This document shows, piece by piece, positions 16,463 through 25,521 of a stretch of DNA of 37,767 nt. Made by a program: the position numbers and the translations under genes. The stretch lies in the IMG/VR virus record IMGVR_UViG_3300023087_000055, positions 1 to 37,767 of that record. One strand, 5' to 3'. Position 1 is the stretch's first letter. Each line of letters begins with the position of its first letter. The DNA comes from a virus. The notes beneath the pieces were generated by a model that did not search any database, was not told where the DNA came from, and saw nothing but the letters and a program-made list of their open reading frames with translations.

Positions 16463-19400
16463 TTACAAGCGCGTTGAATTCGTTACTGACCCATATTGGC
16501 CTGTATTCTGAGCCAATTCTAATCGCAACAACATAATCTCCCTTTTTTATTGTTAGATTAGGATCTCTGTTATGCACGGTAATTAAAGATCCTTGCAAGT
16601 CCATTATGGACCCATATGTGGGCATATTAATACTTTCTGGCCTAGAAATCGTAGAAGTACAAGAACCTTCAACTAAAAGTGACTGTAGAGAGGAATTTAT
16701 ATCAGATTGTTTGGATTCTAAATCTTGTATTTTATTTGAATCTGAAGAATTCATGAAACTTCCATCGCTGAAACAAATCCCTCCTTTTAGCTTGAGATTT
16801 CCAGAAAGTTCAGCAAATGGACCATCAACCTCAATATATGAAGTTGGATTTGTCATCGCTGGATCTTCGTGGTTTAGCTCCAGTAAAGTTTTGCTGAAAT
16901 TTCCCGAAAAATTAAACTTAAAAGAATAGTCTGGATAATTAGATCCGCCAATATCCATAACTTCTATTGAATTGGAGTTAATTTTTAAGGATTCGCTATT
17001 AGTTGAATTATTGATCTCTAATAATCCATTGTTTGGCAATTGTAGCTTTTTATTTTCGTTATTTGGACCAAGAATGCCTTTGAGAAGAATATGATCATCG
17101 TCTAGTCCTAGTAGAAAATTAAAATCACTGTTAACACTAAGACCTACTCCGTCTGTACCTATGCATATATTGTGTCTAGAATTTTTATTATTCATCAAAG
17201 ACTGATATCCGATGGCGACGTTGTTGCTTCCTGTCGTGAGAGACTTTCCGGCTTCGGAGCCATATGCGGTATTAAAAGAGCCTTCTGAGATTTGATTTAA
17301 TGAATTAAAGCCTAAGCCAGTATTGTTATTAGAAGAATGTTCTTTTTTGTTGTCAAAAGAGTTTAAGCCGCCAGCAACATTTGTATTATTGATAAAAAGA
17401 AGACCATCAGAAGAATTCATGCTAGTAGTAATCATATCAAAAATATTTCCACTACTATCTATGAAAAACAAGCTTGACGATTGAATATCTCCTACTATCT
17501 TCTCTTTTGTGAAAATTGCGCCATAGCCAGAAGCTGCAACGGGACTAGAAGCAGAGTGAACAAGCCCAATAGAAGAAGATTTGTTCACCAAATCTCCAAT
17601 ATTAACAGAAAAATTGTGAGTACCGCTAGTATTATTAAATAAATCTAAATTATGATCAGTTAACCTAGCGGCTGTAACGTCATTGTATCTCAAATGTAAA
17701 GCGTTGTTGCAAATGATTTCTGATGATCCTCGATTGTTGGTCTCTAATTGTAATTTGGCAATCTTATTTGGACCAGTAGTATTTACTCTAACTGCGCATG
17801 AATCTTGAATGGAAAAATCTGCCGTAGATTTAGGTATATAATTTTCTTTATCTGTTATTGCAAATATATTAGAAGAGCTATCTCTATTTACTACTAAGTG
17901 ATTGATGGGAACCCTTCTGTAAACGCTTGTGGAAAAATTTCCGTTAGAATCAACAGAAGTCATTGAAGATTGTACTTGGTCAGAAAATGGTGAGAATGAT
18001 TTTATGGAAAAGCAAGACCTTGAAGGAGAATTTACGACTGAGTTATTAATGATGGAAGATGTGGCTGATTTGTTTTCGTACTCAAGCTCAAATCCAATAT
18101 AATAGCCCTCGTTGGCGGCGTTGTCGCTGCCATATGCGCTGCTGAAAAATCTTTGAGCAATGACAGAATTTTCTTGAGCAGGTGTTAGAAAAGAAGTTAT
18201 AAGGCTTGAACCCTGAGAAGCAAAGTTGTAGTTACCAAAACCAAGTGTATTGTTATCGCCATAAGTCTTTTCCCCAAAATAAAAATAATCATCACGAATG
18301 GATAGAATATTATCTGATTCTGGTTTTTCTAATTTAATTTCAAAAGACTCGAAAGAATGTAAATTATTAGCTTTTATGTAAGCATCTGGTGGAAGTTCTA
18401 AGCTAATATTAGATTTCCAGAAAGGTATATCAGAAGACTTTGTGTCTAATAATAAATCAAAAGTATCTCCAGAATCAACATGTACTCTAAGGCCAGCTCC
18501 ATCTACTTGCCTTTTTGTTAAATATGGTATAAGGTTGTTAGAAGTTTCTGCTAAAAAATAATCATAAAGAGAATAAGAGCCGCCAGCATCTAAAATTACT
18601 TCTTCTGGCTTCGCAGCTAAATTTATGGTCTTATTAAGATAATGAGACTGATGAATAAACTCAGCATTCTGTATAACTGCGGTATTATTTACAAGTAAAT
18701 TATCGGTGTATAGGTAATTAAGGCTGTTAGAGAGAGAGCCAATATTATAATTGCTATCATGCTCTGGAACTAAATCAAAATTAAAGTATACATTGTCACT
18801 ATTAGAAAACTTCCGAGTAGAGGACAAGAATATGTTGGAAGCAAACAGATTTTTCCAAATGAGTTCATGAGAGCCAATATCAAAATCTTCATTAGTTGAA
18901 GGAGAAATAGATCCGCTAACCTGTAGCTTGGCATTGCCTACAAAGTCGTTAGTATTAATTGCAAGGATATTTTGCTGCAAATCTCCACGAAGCAATGGAG
19001 TAAAATTTGAGCCATCAACATCGCTGCATAAAACTCCACTATCAATAGGCGCAGAACCTAAATAAAACTGATAGCTGTCATTTCCTGATATGTAATAACC
19101 AGCCCCGTGGCCAATGGAAATGTTGAAGTCGCCCTCTTTATTAGAAATAAGACCAAAATTTCCAATAGAAACGTTACCAGAACCAGAAACATTAGCGGCT
19201 AAAGTGTCATGGCCAACAGAAACGTTATCAGATCCGTAAATATTTGTACGAAGAGACTGGGAACCTATAGCTGTATTTCTGTGGCCCTTAAAGTTTAATC
19301 TAAGAGCAGAAAAGCCAAAAGCTGAGTTGTCTTCACTTTCGTAGTTTGGGAAACCAGATCTTTCTATAGCCCTCTGACCAAATATTGATGTTCGCGTATT

Positions 19401-19571
19401 TGGGGTTTTGGCGTTTTTGGATCTAATATCTAAATCAGAAAATAATTCTGGTAAAGAATCTAGAACGTCTAAAAGATTATGCCTTACATGGTAGGGGGTT
19501 ATAGACTCGTTGGAATTATCACTAAGCTCATTTAATATATTATTAACCAACTGTGGCTTGGATAGAAGCAT
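16455..19571 (-). CDS. Giant tail fibre with YadA-head-like beta-roll repeats
   Basis: The 1038-aa protein starts MLLSKPQLVNNILNELSDNS after an AGGAAG site. Residues 67-160 carry repeats with the NTAIGSQSL / DNVSVGHDTL / GNVSIGNFGL pattern of trimeric left-handed beta-roll heads in YadA-like adhesins, spaced about 20-25 residues apart. A second block lies at about 747-830 (NTGLGFNSLNQISEG, NTAYGSEAGKSL, NNVAIGYQSLMNN). Between them are long serine/asparagine-rich beta segments. Near residues 960-985 is a short coiled coil (SNKIQDLESKQSDINSSLQS), a likely trimerisation helix. It is probably a trimeric host-binding fibre. No C-terminal chaperone peptidase is evident. Confidence 0.75.
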   Translation of the reverse strand: MLLSKPQLVNNILNELSDNSNESITPYHVRHNLLDVLDSLPELFSDLDIRSKNAKTPNTRTSIFGQRAIERSGFPNYESEDNSAFGFSALRLNFKGHRNTAIGSQSLRTNIYGSDNVSVGHDTLAANVSGSGNVSIGNFGLISNKEGDFNISIGHGAGYYISGNDSYQFYLGSAPIDSGVLCSDVDGSNFTPLLRGDLQQNILAINTNDFVGNAKLQVSGSISPSTNEDFDIGSHELIWKNLFASNIFLSSTRKFSNSDNVYFNFDLVPEHDSNYNIGSLSNSLNYLYTDNLLVNNTAVIQNAEFIHQSHYLNKTINLAAKPEEVILDAGGSYSLYDYFLAETSNNLIPYLTKRQVDGAGLRVHVDSGDTFDLLLDTKSSDIPFWKSNISLELPPDAYIKANNLHSFESFEIKLEKPESDNILSIRDDYFYFGEKTYGDNNTLGFGNYNFASQGSSLITSFLTPAQENSVIAQRFFSSAYGSDNAANEGYYIGFELEYENKSATSSIINNSVVNSPSRSCFSIKSFSPFSDQVQSSMTSVDSNGNFSTSVYRRVPINHLVVNRDSSSNIFAITDKENYIPKSTADFSIQDSCAVRVNTTGPNKIAKLQLETNNRGSSEIICNNALHLRYNDVTAARLTDHNLDLFNNTSGTHNFSVNIGDLVNKSSSIGLVHSASSPVAASGYGAIFTKEKIVGDIQSSSLFFIDSSGNIFDMITTSMNSSDGLLFINNTNVAGGLNSFDNKKEHSSNNNTGLGFNSLNQISEGSFNTAYGSEAGKSLTTGSNNVAIGYQSLMNNKNSRHNICIGTDGVGLSVNSDFNFLLGLDDDHILLKGILGPNNENKKLQLPNNGLLEINNSTNSESLKINSNSIEVMDIGGSNYPDYSFKFNFSGNFSKTLLELNHEDPAMTNPTSYIEVDGPFAELSGNLKLKGGICFSDGSFMNSSDSNKIQDLESKQSDINSSLQSLLVEGSCTSTISRPESINMPTYGSIMDLQGSLITVHNRDPNLTIKKGDYVVAIRIGSEYRPIWVSNEFNALVSF

Positions 19572-19588
19572 AAATCACTTCCTTTTTT

Positions 19589-20281
19589 TTAGTGAATGCT
19601 AATTTCAAGAGAGTTGGTATCAAACTTAATGCTATCTCCAGCAAAAACGTATCTAGGGTTATTAAGTTCCGCATAAAGTAATAGATTTCCAGACTGATGA
19701 TCTGGGCTGTCCAAAATAGCTACTCCAGAAACCCAACCCCAGTCAGTCAGAGCGGTGTCGAATACTAACTGTGTAGTATTTTTAATAAACCCATTACCTT
19801 CGTACATTGTATAGCCCGGATTTGACTCACCGCTTGCTGTTAAGCTGTGAGGACCAAAAAATGAAATTCCGGGATATTCTGAAAAAGTGTATTCGTCTGC
19901 CGTTTTGGCATTATTGACTGCATCTATGTCATTATTTGTAGCGGTAGATTCAGATAAGTAAAGAGGATAAAAATAACCAGAAGATGGTACATCCTCAGTA
20001 AAAACTGTAAAAGCTGTAATGTCATCGAAACCAGATCTTCCCCAATGAGAATTTCCATTGACAGAAGGATTTCCTAGACTTATTCTGTTATAATTCGTGC
20101 TAACAGAAACAGAGTCAAGCTGACTTGAAACTGGAATTTCTGGAATTGTAGATCCAGAGTCGTTGTCTTGCGGTACGCCACTAGTTAAAGCTATGGAAAT
20201 ATTTTCAGGCTTAGAAAAAACTTCCGTCCTAAATAGATGTGTCAATATGCCAGATTCTAAATAATCTGATAAAGCTGCCAT
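19589..20281 (-). CDS. Small virion protein, Gp80-like fold suspected
   Basis: The 230-aa protein starts MAALSDYLESGILTHLFRTE after a GGAG site eight bases upstream. Its pattern is an N-terminal helix, then ISIALTSGVP, a central loop region, and at the end TDWGWVSGVAILDSPDHQSG, GNLLLYAELNNPRYVFAGDS and a beta strand. This order resembles small phage virion proteins with an IALTxGxP start and a GD-type terminal strand (the Gp80-like family as I recall it). It sits between the capsid gene and the YadA-like fibre and is probably a fibre base or capsid decoration. The family link is from memory of the pattern only. Confidence 0.55.
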   Translation of the reverse strand: MAALSDYLESGILTHLFRTEVFSKPENISIALTSGVPQDNDSGSTIPEIPVSSQLDSVSVSTNYNRISLGNPSVNGNSHWGRSGFDDITAFTVFTEDVPSSGYFYPLYLSESTATNNDIDAVNNAKTADEYTFSEYPGISFFGPHSLTASGESNPGYTMYEGNGFIKNTTQLVFDTALTDWGWVSGVAILDSPDHQSGNLLLYAELNNPRYVFAGDSIKFDTNSLEISIH

Positions 20282-20332
20282 ATTTTAGCTCCAATTCATG
20301 ATTCCTTTGGTGATAAATGCCCATTAAGGAAT

Positions 20333-20359
20333 AAGCCACCCCCTGACCGAAGGTGGCTT
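20333..20359. terminator. Hairpin after major capsid gene
   Basis: AAGCCACC and GGTGGCTT form a perfect eight-pair stem with an 11-base loop, 38 bases beyond the capsid stop codon. In the plus direction the stem runs into TTTTT. In the direction of capsid transcription the tail is only CTTATTCC, so it may be a partial terminator or an mRNA-stabilising 3' hairpin rather than a full stop. Confidence 0.6.
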
Positions 20360-20396
20360 TTTCCATATGATAACAAGAAAAGAAATAATGATTCTA

Positions 20397-21404
20397 TTAG
20401 AAAGAACCGAGAATAACTCTTCTGTTGTCAAGAACACCAAAGCCAAGTTCGGCCCAGCCGTAATAGCCAGCTCTTTGCTGACGATGCAGGGTTGGGTCTT
20501 CAAAAACTTGGAGCTGTTCTTTAACTGGCATGACGAAGCTATCATTCGACGACTGGTCTAAGCCAACGACTAATTCAGCATCGTTGCTTTCGACGGAACC
20601 GCCAAGGTCGCTGGTAAAGAACGACTGATACTCTTGGCCTTCGCCAAGTTCGTCAAGGTCATGAACATTAACGCCAAAGATTCTAGTCAATGGAGCGCCG
20701 CCTTCTGGTGCGGAATAGATTTCACGACGAGTAACCTCGTCAACCTGATCCAAGCCCCAGTTTCTGATGTCTTCCAAAGCTTCTGGCGAAACGTAGAGGT
20801 CAGTAAGACGACCACGACCAACAGATGCCGAGTTTCCACCGGAATTACGACGCATGACAGTTTGCATTAATGAAACAAGCCTCTTTGTGAAGAGGCCTTC
20901 GGTTGCATCACCATCATAAACAAGAATGTTACGATCAACGCCAGCTGCAAGAAGCGTGTGCCAGCCGTCGTCGTTCATCTTCTTTACGAAGCCAGCTTCC
21001 ATGACCTGCATGGCACGACCAACAATATCCCAACGAGCTTCACGAGCGTAACGCAGAAGATAATCTACGGACGAGGCAATGCTATAAGTTGGAATCATCA
21101 CATAGTCGCCTTCAACCGAACGCTCTGGAATTCTACCATGACCGGGATTTGTATAAGCGACATGTTCGCCTTCAAGGCCCGGGCTGATAAGATCAAGAGG
21201 GAATTCAGTTGTTGAGCCTGACTCAACATTGATGGTTTCGAAAATATTACCAAGGATGTTGCCAACCAAGACACCCTTACGAAGAGGTAATTCTAAAGCT
21301 TTGGCAAACTCTCTCTGAGCAGCCTGAGCTACGTTAACATCGGCATCACCTGATTTACGCAGGAGATTGATGAATTCATCACTAGGTCTTTCTGTAATAG
21401 GCAT
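20397..21404 (-). CDS. Major capsid protein (HK97 fold)
   Basis: The 335-aa protein starts MPITERPSDEFINLLRKSGD after AAGGAGA. Its place is diagnostic: directly after terminase, portal, protease/scaffold and decoration genes. The sequence shows an N-terminal helical segment, then a probable E-loop (TTEFPLDLISPGLEGEHVAY), a long spine-helix region (YLLRYAREARWDIVGRAMQV), a P-domain-like segment (RGRLTDLYVSPEALEDIRNW), and a C-terminal strand (RAGYYGWAELGFGVLDNRRV) of the sort seen in HK97-fold capsids. Base composition is clearly more GC-rich and codon-biased than the fibre genes, as expected for a very highly expressed protein. A hairpin follows the gene. Confidence 0.85.
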   Translation of the reverse strand: MPITERPSDEFINLLRKSGDADVNVAQAAQREFAKALELPLRKGVLVGNILGNIFETINVESGSTTEFPLDLISPGLEGEHVAYTNPGHGRIPERSVEGDYVMIPTYSIASSVDYLLRYAREARWDIVGRAMQVMEAGFVKKMNDDGWHTLLAAGVDRNILVYDGDATEGLFTKRLVSLMQTVMRRNSGGNSASVGRGRLTDLYVSPEALEDIRNWGLDQVDEVTRREIYSAPEGGAPLTRIFGVNVHDLDELGEGQEYQSFFTSDLGGSVESNDAELVVGLDQSSNDSFVMPVKEQLQVFEDPTLHRQQRAGYYGWAELGFGVLDNRRVILGSF

Positions 21405-21432
21405 ATTAAATGTCTCCTTTATTTTTTATTAA

Positions 21433-21912
21433 TCAGGGAAGGTTTACTTCGACTTTAGCGTAGCCGTCAGCATCCTTAGCTGATAAGAATCGGCCTACTA
21501 CCTTGCCATTAGTACCAACGGCGTTGCTAAGATAACCAACTTCAGCGCCGCTTGTAGCGTCTGAAAGATAAGCAACATCACCAACACCGGGGGTAACACC
21601 AGTTTCAATGGCGTTAGTTACGACATAACCCTTGCGGAGTATCGTAACTTTACCACCCTTTTGAACCTCGTCCTTGTGCTGGTTGAGGTGAGTTCTGGTA
21701 AGGTCTTTGTTAACAACATCGTTAAGCAGGATTCCAGCTGGAACGCTATCAGCGTCAGCAGCTTCGGCAGCAACGAGGGCTACACCCTGATCCATAGCAG
21801 CGCCAGAACCAGTACCGTCTTGATAAACTACGACAAGACCACGATCAAGCACGGTGTCGCAGAAAAAACTAATATCTGTCTGGAGTTCATATCTGTCTGA
21901 TTTTAAAGCCAT
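21433..21912 (-). CDS. Probable capsid decoration / stabilising protein
   Basis: The 159-aa protein starts MALKSDRYELQTDISFFCDT, is beta-rich and glycine/alanine/valine-rich (GVALVAAEAADADSVPAGIL, RKGYVVTNAIETG) and ends in a strand (YAKVEVNLP). A small beta protein located directly before the major capsid gene and after the scaffold is typical of head decoration or head-stabilising proteins. A GGAG site precedes the ATG. Strong codon bias like the capsid gene suggests high copy number in the virion. Confidence 0.7.
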   Translation of the reverse strand: MALKSDRYELQTDISFFCDTVLDRGLVVVYQDGTGSGAAMDQGVALVAAEAADADSVPAGILLNDVVNKDLTRTHLNQHKDEVQKGGKVTILRKGYVVTNAIETGVTPGVGDVAYLSDATSGAEVGYLSNAVGTNGKVVGRFLSAKDADGYAKVEVNLP

Positions 21913-21930
21913 AATTAATTTCTCCTTTAA

Positions 21931-22599
21931 TTATTTGCTAAGTACGTTGGTCTCAAGCCACTCTGCTACGCTAGCTCTTGTGGCCAATAATTCATCTTTT
22001 TCTTCCGAAGCGTCCACTAGAGTGGCCTCAGACGTAGAAACTTCTTCTAAGATTTCTGCAACGGTTTCTTCCGAAACCTCTTCTGCTTCTTCATTAGCTT
22101 TTGCTTCTGCTTCTTCAGCCTTTGGTTTTTCTTCTTTGTCTTCTTCTGTTTTCTTGTACTTGTCGGCCATTTTCTTCATGGCGGCAAGAACAGTTTCAAA
22201 AGATGCATCGTCTAACTCTTCGTATGAAGCGAGTGATTCTTCAGCTTCTTCAGCTTCTAAGCCAAGGTCGAGAAGAGAAGCCTTGCGGGCTTCTGTTTTC
22301 TTTTCCTTCTTCATCTTCTTGAGTTCTTCCATCTTTTCCTTCATGTCTTCTTCGTTCTTAGCTATAGAATCCTGAAGTTCTTTGATGGTTGATTCTTTTT
22401 CTGAAACAGAAGCTTCAAGGTTATTGATAAGTTCTTCTTTTTCAGCAACAGTTGTCTCAAGAGCAGCGATTGATTCAAGCGCTTCTTTGGAAGCGGCTGC
22501 CTCTACCTGCGACTTGAGTGCTGTGTTTTCTTCTTTTGCAGATGCTAGCTGATCTTTTAACTCTGCAAGCTGCTGCTCTAAAAGATTTGTATCTGACAT
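21931..22599 (-). CDS. Nested in-frame scaffold protein
   Basis: Inside the protease gene, codon 269 is an ATG (MSDTNLLEQQLAELKDQLAS) preceded by AAAGGAG at 22608-22614, eight bases away. This is a perfect Shine-Dalgarno site inside coding sequence. Translation from it gives a 222-aa protein that is almost wholly coiled coil and very acidic in its last third (EEDKEEKPKAEEAEAKANEE). It matches exactly the boundary between the protease and scaffold domains. By analogy with lambda Nu3 it would be the abundant internal scaffold, with the full-length protein supplying the protease. Confidence 0.7.
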   Translation of the reverse strand: MSDTNLLEQQLAELKDQLASAKEENTALKSQVEAAASKEALESIAALETTVAEKEELINNLEASVSEKESTIKELQDSIAKNEEDMKEKMEELKKMKKEKKTEARKASLLDLGLEAEEAEESLASYEELDDASFETVLAAMKKMADKYKKTEEDKEEKPKAEEAEAKANEEAEEVSEETVAEILEEVSTSEATLVDASEEKDELLATRASVAEWLETNVLSK

Positions 22600-23403
22600 A
22601 TCATTATCTCCTTTTGGAAAACTAGTTATAGTTATATCGTTTAGTGAAAATGCCCTACTTGAATCAAGTATAACACTACGAGGGTTTGCAGGCTTAGAAA
22701 CAAGTCCTTTGCCAGAAAATGAAATTTCTTTTAAAGATCTTCCAATTTTGTATCCTTCATATTCACCAGTACCACCGTAAGCTCTAAGGTGTTTAGTTAA
22801 AAACGCAGAGCCTTCATTTCTTTCTAAAAGCTTTGCTTCACCAGACTCACTAAGTAAAGCATAGTCAAATCCAGCAAATAAACACTCCATAGAAACAAAC
22901 CATTTGCCTTCTTCAATTTCAGCAATAATTTGATTCATCCTCTGTCTATTTTCTGGATCAGTCCAGCTATTATAAAGAACTGCTTCTGTAACTATATCAA
23001 ACTTGGGTGGCATTTCTTCGGAAAGAACTCTTTCGCCGCTCTCGTTAATGATATAACTACCAGTAATATGACCGATGATGTCGTTTTCATCGTGCATAAA
23101 ATTGAATTGTTTATCTTCCGGTGTGCTTCTAGCCGCCCAAGTTTCTGACGGATTGAACACATCATCATTTTTATTCCAGCCAGTAGAAACTAATACTGAC
23201 TTTAGATAATAAAGATCTATTTGTTCGGGATTAGCATTAGAGGCTTTAATCTTATCGATAGTAAAGCTGAACTTTTCGTCAAAATTTTGTTCTAACGACT
23301 CTTCTTTGGATTGCAAAACAGCGGGCGCACAGTAGGCTATACTGGCACTTGATTGCACAAGTTCAGCTACACCGTCTAAGATTTCTTGTTTATGTATTTG
23401 CAT
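21931..23403 (-). CDS. Prohead maturation protease fused to scaffold domain
   Basis: The 490-aa protein combines two domains. Residues 1-260 resemble phage prohead serine proteases: a candidate catalytic histidine lies in NFMHDENDIIGHITGSY (His104 or His112) and the nucleophile in WFVSMECLF (Ser171). Residues 269-490 are a long acidic coiled coil with repeated Lys/Glu stretches (KEELINNLEASVSEKE, KMEELKKMKKEKKTE), as in scaffolding proteins. An internal ATG at 22599 with a perfect ribosome site would make the scaffold alone. Such a protease-scaffold pair with shared C-terminus is the lambda C/Nu3 arrangement. The product would guide shell assembly and then digest the core before packaging. 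Confidence 0.8.
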   Translation of the reverse strand: MQIHKQEILDGVAELVQSSASIAYCAPAVLQSKEESLEQNFDEKFSFTIDKIKASNANPEQIDLYYLKSVLVSTGWNKNDDVFNPSETWAARSTPEDKQFNFMHDENDIIGHITGSYIINESGERVLSEEMPPKFDIVTEAVLYNSWTDPENRQRMNQIIAEIEEGKWFVSMECLFAGFDYALLSESGEAKLLERNEGSAFLTKHLRAYGGTGEYEGYKIGRSLKEISFSGKGLVSKPANPRSVILDSSRAFSLNDITITSFPKGDNDMSDTNLLEQQLAELKDQLASAKEENTALKSQVEAAASKEALESIAALETTVAEKEELINNLEASVSEKESTIKELQDSIAKNEEDMKEKMEELKKMKKEKKTEARKASLLDLGLEAEEAEESLASYEELDDASFETVLAAMKKMADKYKKTEEDKEEKPKAEEAEAKANEEAEEVSEETVAEILEEVSTSEATLVDASEEKDELLATRASVAEWLETNVLSK

Positions 23404-23419
23404 ATAAGCCTCTAGCTAA

Positions 23420-23440
23420 AGAAATATACACAAGATTAAA
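23420..23440 (-). promoter_or_regulatory. Possible late promoter box before protease gene
   Basis: Minus-strand reading gives a T-run followed by AATCTTGTGTATATTTC in the 48-base gap between portal and protease genes. It shares the GTGTAT core and upstream T-run of the stronger late boxes but lacks the exact TATAATC. Confidence 0.35.
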
Positions 23441-23451
23441 AAAAAAGTAGA

Positions 23452-25482
23452 TTATTGCATATATTCTGAAAGAAAAATACCAATTGAATTATTCTTAAAT
23501 TCATCAACAGACATTATATCCAAGGAAAGTTTTTTGCTTTTGACCTTCATTTGAAGGTCTTTTGGTATACCAAGGTTAGATTTTAGTATAGAGAATACAT
23601 CAGAGTGCGAAAAATCGCTTAATGGATCTAGGTTTAAGAAAACCTCTAGCTTTAAAAGCTCTAAGGTGTTAGCTTCAGACTTCGTTAGTTGCCTTAAATT
23701 CTTCTTTCCTATTGATCCTAAGAAAGCTTTATTGATAATAGAGCCGGATTTTTCCCAAGTTTTTTCAGCCCAGTTAAGAAACTCGGCAACTCCGGGGGTT
23801 GATTTTGGCTTTGTTGTTCGTTGTTTTCTTGGGACAGAATCTTGAGAATTGTTGGGCCTACCAACGGGTTTTATATCCGTGTTGGTGTTTTGTTTTTGTG
23901 AGTATTTTTGTTTTTCTTTTTCTTGTTTTAAGTTAATTTGCCCCTGTTTATCCATTTTTTCAAGGTCTTGCTGATGATTTGGATTGTGATAAGGGCTAGC
24001 TTTTGGTGGACCAGAATCTTCTCTTTTGTTAACCTCTCTTTTGATTCTTATGTTTTCTATTTGTGGTATTTCCTTAAATCTCTCTAATAGTGTCTCGTGG
24101 CTGATTATATCTCTATCTGCTAACTGAATCAGCAAATTCTTTTCCGAAGCTTCGTCAGATAGAGTCATTTGATCAAACTGAATGTGAGCTTTGTATCTAA
24201 AGCCCATAGCCTGTCTCACAAGCTCAAGCTCTTTTTCCCAGAATCTAATGAGTTGGTCTCGTCCGTATTGTAATCGTTCAACCAAGGTCTTAAGCGAAAT
24301 AAAGTTATTTGTAAAGCCTCCACCGTTTGTGGCCATTCCAGTAAGAGTTGGTGGGACACCCAGTCCAGCATAAATACTATTCAACACGGAGGTATACTTC
24401 TCGGAACCTAGAAATTTGTAAACCTCGCTATGAGATTCTTGAAAAGATAGTTCTGGACCCCAAACGAGTTCCATAGTGCCACCACCAACGTTACTGGCAA
24501 GAATGTCTCTAAGCTTGTTAATAGCTGCTTTATTGGGCAAGATTTTATGCTCAAGATTGCCCAATGTCCACAATCTAATATTAGATATAGCGCCATCTAA
24601 GGCTGAAAGATCAGCAAGTCGCATTTTTTCTAACATAATAATATCATCTAATATTGCATAGATCATCGGATTTGCCCATTGCCTCCAGTCGTCTTTCTTG
24701 TAATAGAACATGCTTAATCTCTCTGGATCTAATGGGATATCCTTTTCTCCTCTGATTAAGCTTTGTTTTATTGCTGGAGGTAAAGTGTCTAATACATGAT
24801 TAGGAATATCACCGGCCTTGAACTTGTCAAAAAATGAATTCGTTGTAATAGTGTAGTTTTGTAAGCCCATGAACAAGGATAGATTTCCTTCTTTATTTTT
24901 GACTGTTAGAGGGTTAAAGAAGTTATACCTCCAAGGTATTTCGTTTGGCGAAGCAGATGGTAGCTCGACCTTGATATCAGAAGAAAGAGCCTTCATGTAA
25001 TCCTTCAATTTAGGTGTTATTTGAGCGTAGCTACGGTAAATAATAACATTGCCGGTTCTATAAAGATTGTTTAGAAATCTTTCTGAACGCTCTTTGCCAT
25101 TAACGCTTCGGAACCACTGTTGGTAGAATTTTTCAACACTCTTGTCTCTGTGAACAATCTGAATACCCTGACTTCCAAAGTCACCCATGAGATCGATAAT
25201 ATTTCTAATGATACCAACCTTATCGTATGCATCCATGCACATTTTGATAATTCTACGCTGCTGAGTGGGAACGGCTTCCTCTGGGCGAAAAGAATAATAA
25301 TCGCTATGCTGGAATCCCGGTCGCACTGACCTGTTCGGTTCTATATCTATAAAGTGGCGATAGTGATTGCCCTGAGATTTACTTAGTCCGCTATAAGATT
25401 CTACATTTTTAGAGAATTGAGACATAGCGTTGGCTTTGCCTTGATCGTCGCCATCTCCCCACGTAAGCATATCGTCATTCAT
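23452..25482 (-). CDS. Portal protein
   Basis: I start at ATG 25482 (MNDDMLTWGDGDDQGKANAM), which has GAGG six bases upstream; the longer frame would use TTG 25494. The 676-aa protein shows portal features: a stretch IRNIIDLMGDFGSQGIQIVH near residue 90, an alpha/beta wing region, and the crown/stem-type segment GLGVPPTLTGMATNGGGFTN followed by LKTLVERLQYGRDQLIRFWE. After residue 480 is a long hydrophilic Q/K-rich linker (KEKQKYSQKQNTNTDIK) and a C-terminal helical domain of about 120 residues, which makes it longer than typical 450-550 aa portals. It forms the dodecameric DNA entry ring and lies directly after the terminase gene. Confidence 0.85.
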   Translation of the reverse strand: MNDDMLTWGDGDDQGKANAMSQFSKNVESYSGLSKSQGNHYRHFIDIEPNRSVRPGFQHSDYYSFRPEEAVPTQQRRIIKMCMDAYDKVGIIRNIIDLMGDFGSQGIQIVHRDKSVEKFYQQWFRSVNGKERSERFLNNLYRTGNVIIYRSYAQITPKLKDYMKALSSDIKVELPSASPNEIPWRYNFFNPLTVKNKEGNLSLFMGLQNYTITTNSFFDKFKAGDIPNHVLDTLPPAIKQSLIRGEKDIPLDPERLSMFYYKKDDWRQWANPMIYAILDDIIMLEKMRLADLSALDGAISNIRLWTLGNLEHKILPNKAAINKLRDILASNVGGGTMELVWGPELSFQESHSEVYKFLGSEKYTSVLNSIYAGLGVPPTLTGMATNGGGFTNNFISLKTLVERLQYGRDQLIRFWEKELELVRQAMGFRYKAHIQFDQMTLSDEASEKNLLIQLADRDIISHETLLERFKEIPQIENIRIKREVNKREDSGPPKASPYHNPNHQQDLEKMDKQGQINLKQEKEKQKYSQKQNTNTDIKPVGRPNNSQDSVPRKQRTTKPKSTPGVAEFLNWAEKTWEKSGSIINKAFLGSIGKKNLRQLTKSEANTLELLKLEVFLNLDPLSDFSHSDVFSILKSNLGIPKDLQMKVKSKKLSLDIMSVDEFKNNSIGIFLSEYMQ

Positions 25483-25521
25483 CTTTAACCTCAATTGGAA
25501 TGTAATTGGAATGTATACGTA

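Noticed and set aside
21854-22375. 173-aa serine-rich plus-strand frame
   Set aside because: Antisense shadow of the Glu/Lys-rich scaffold coding sequence; no ribosome site or promoter.
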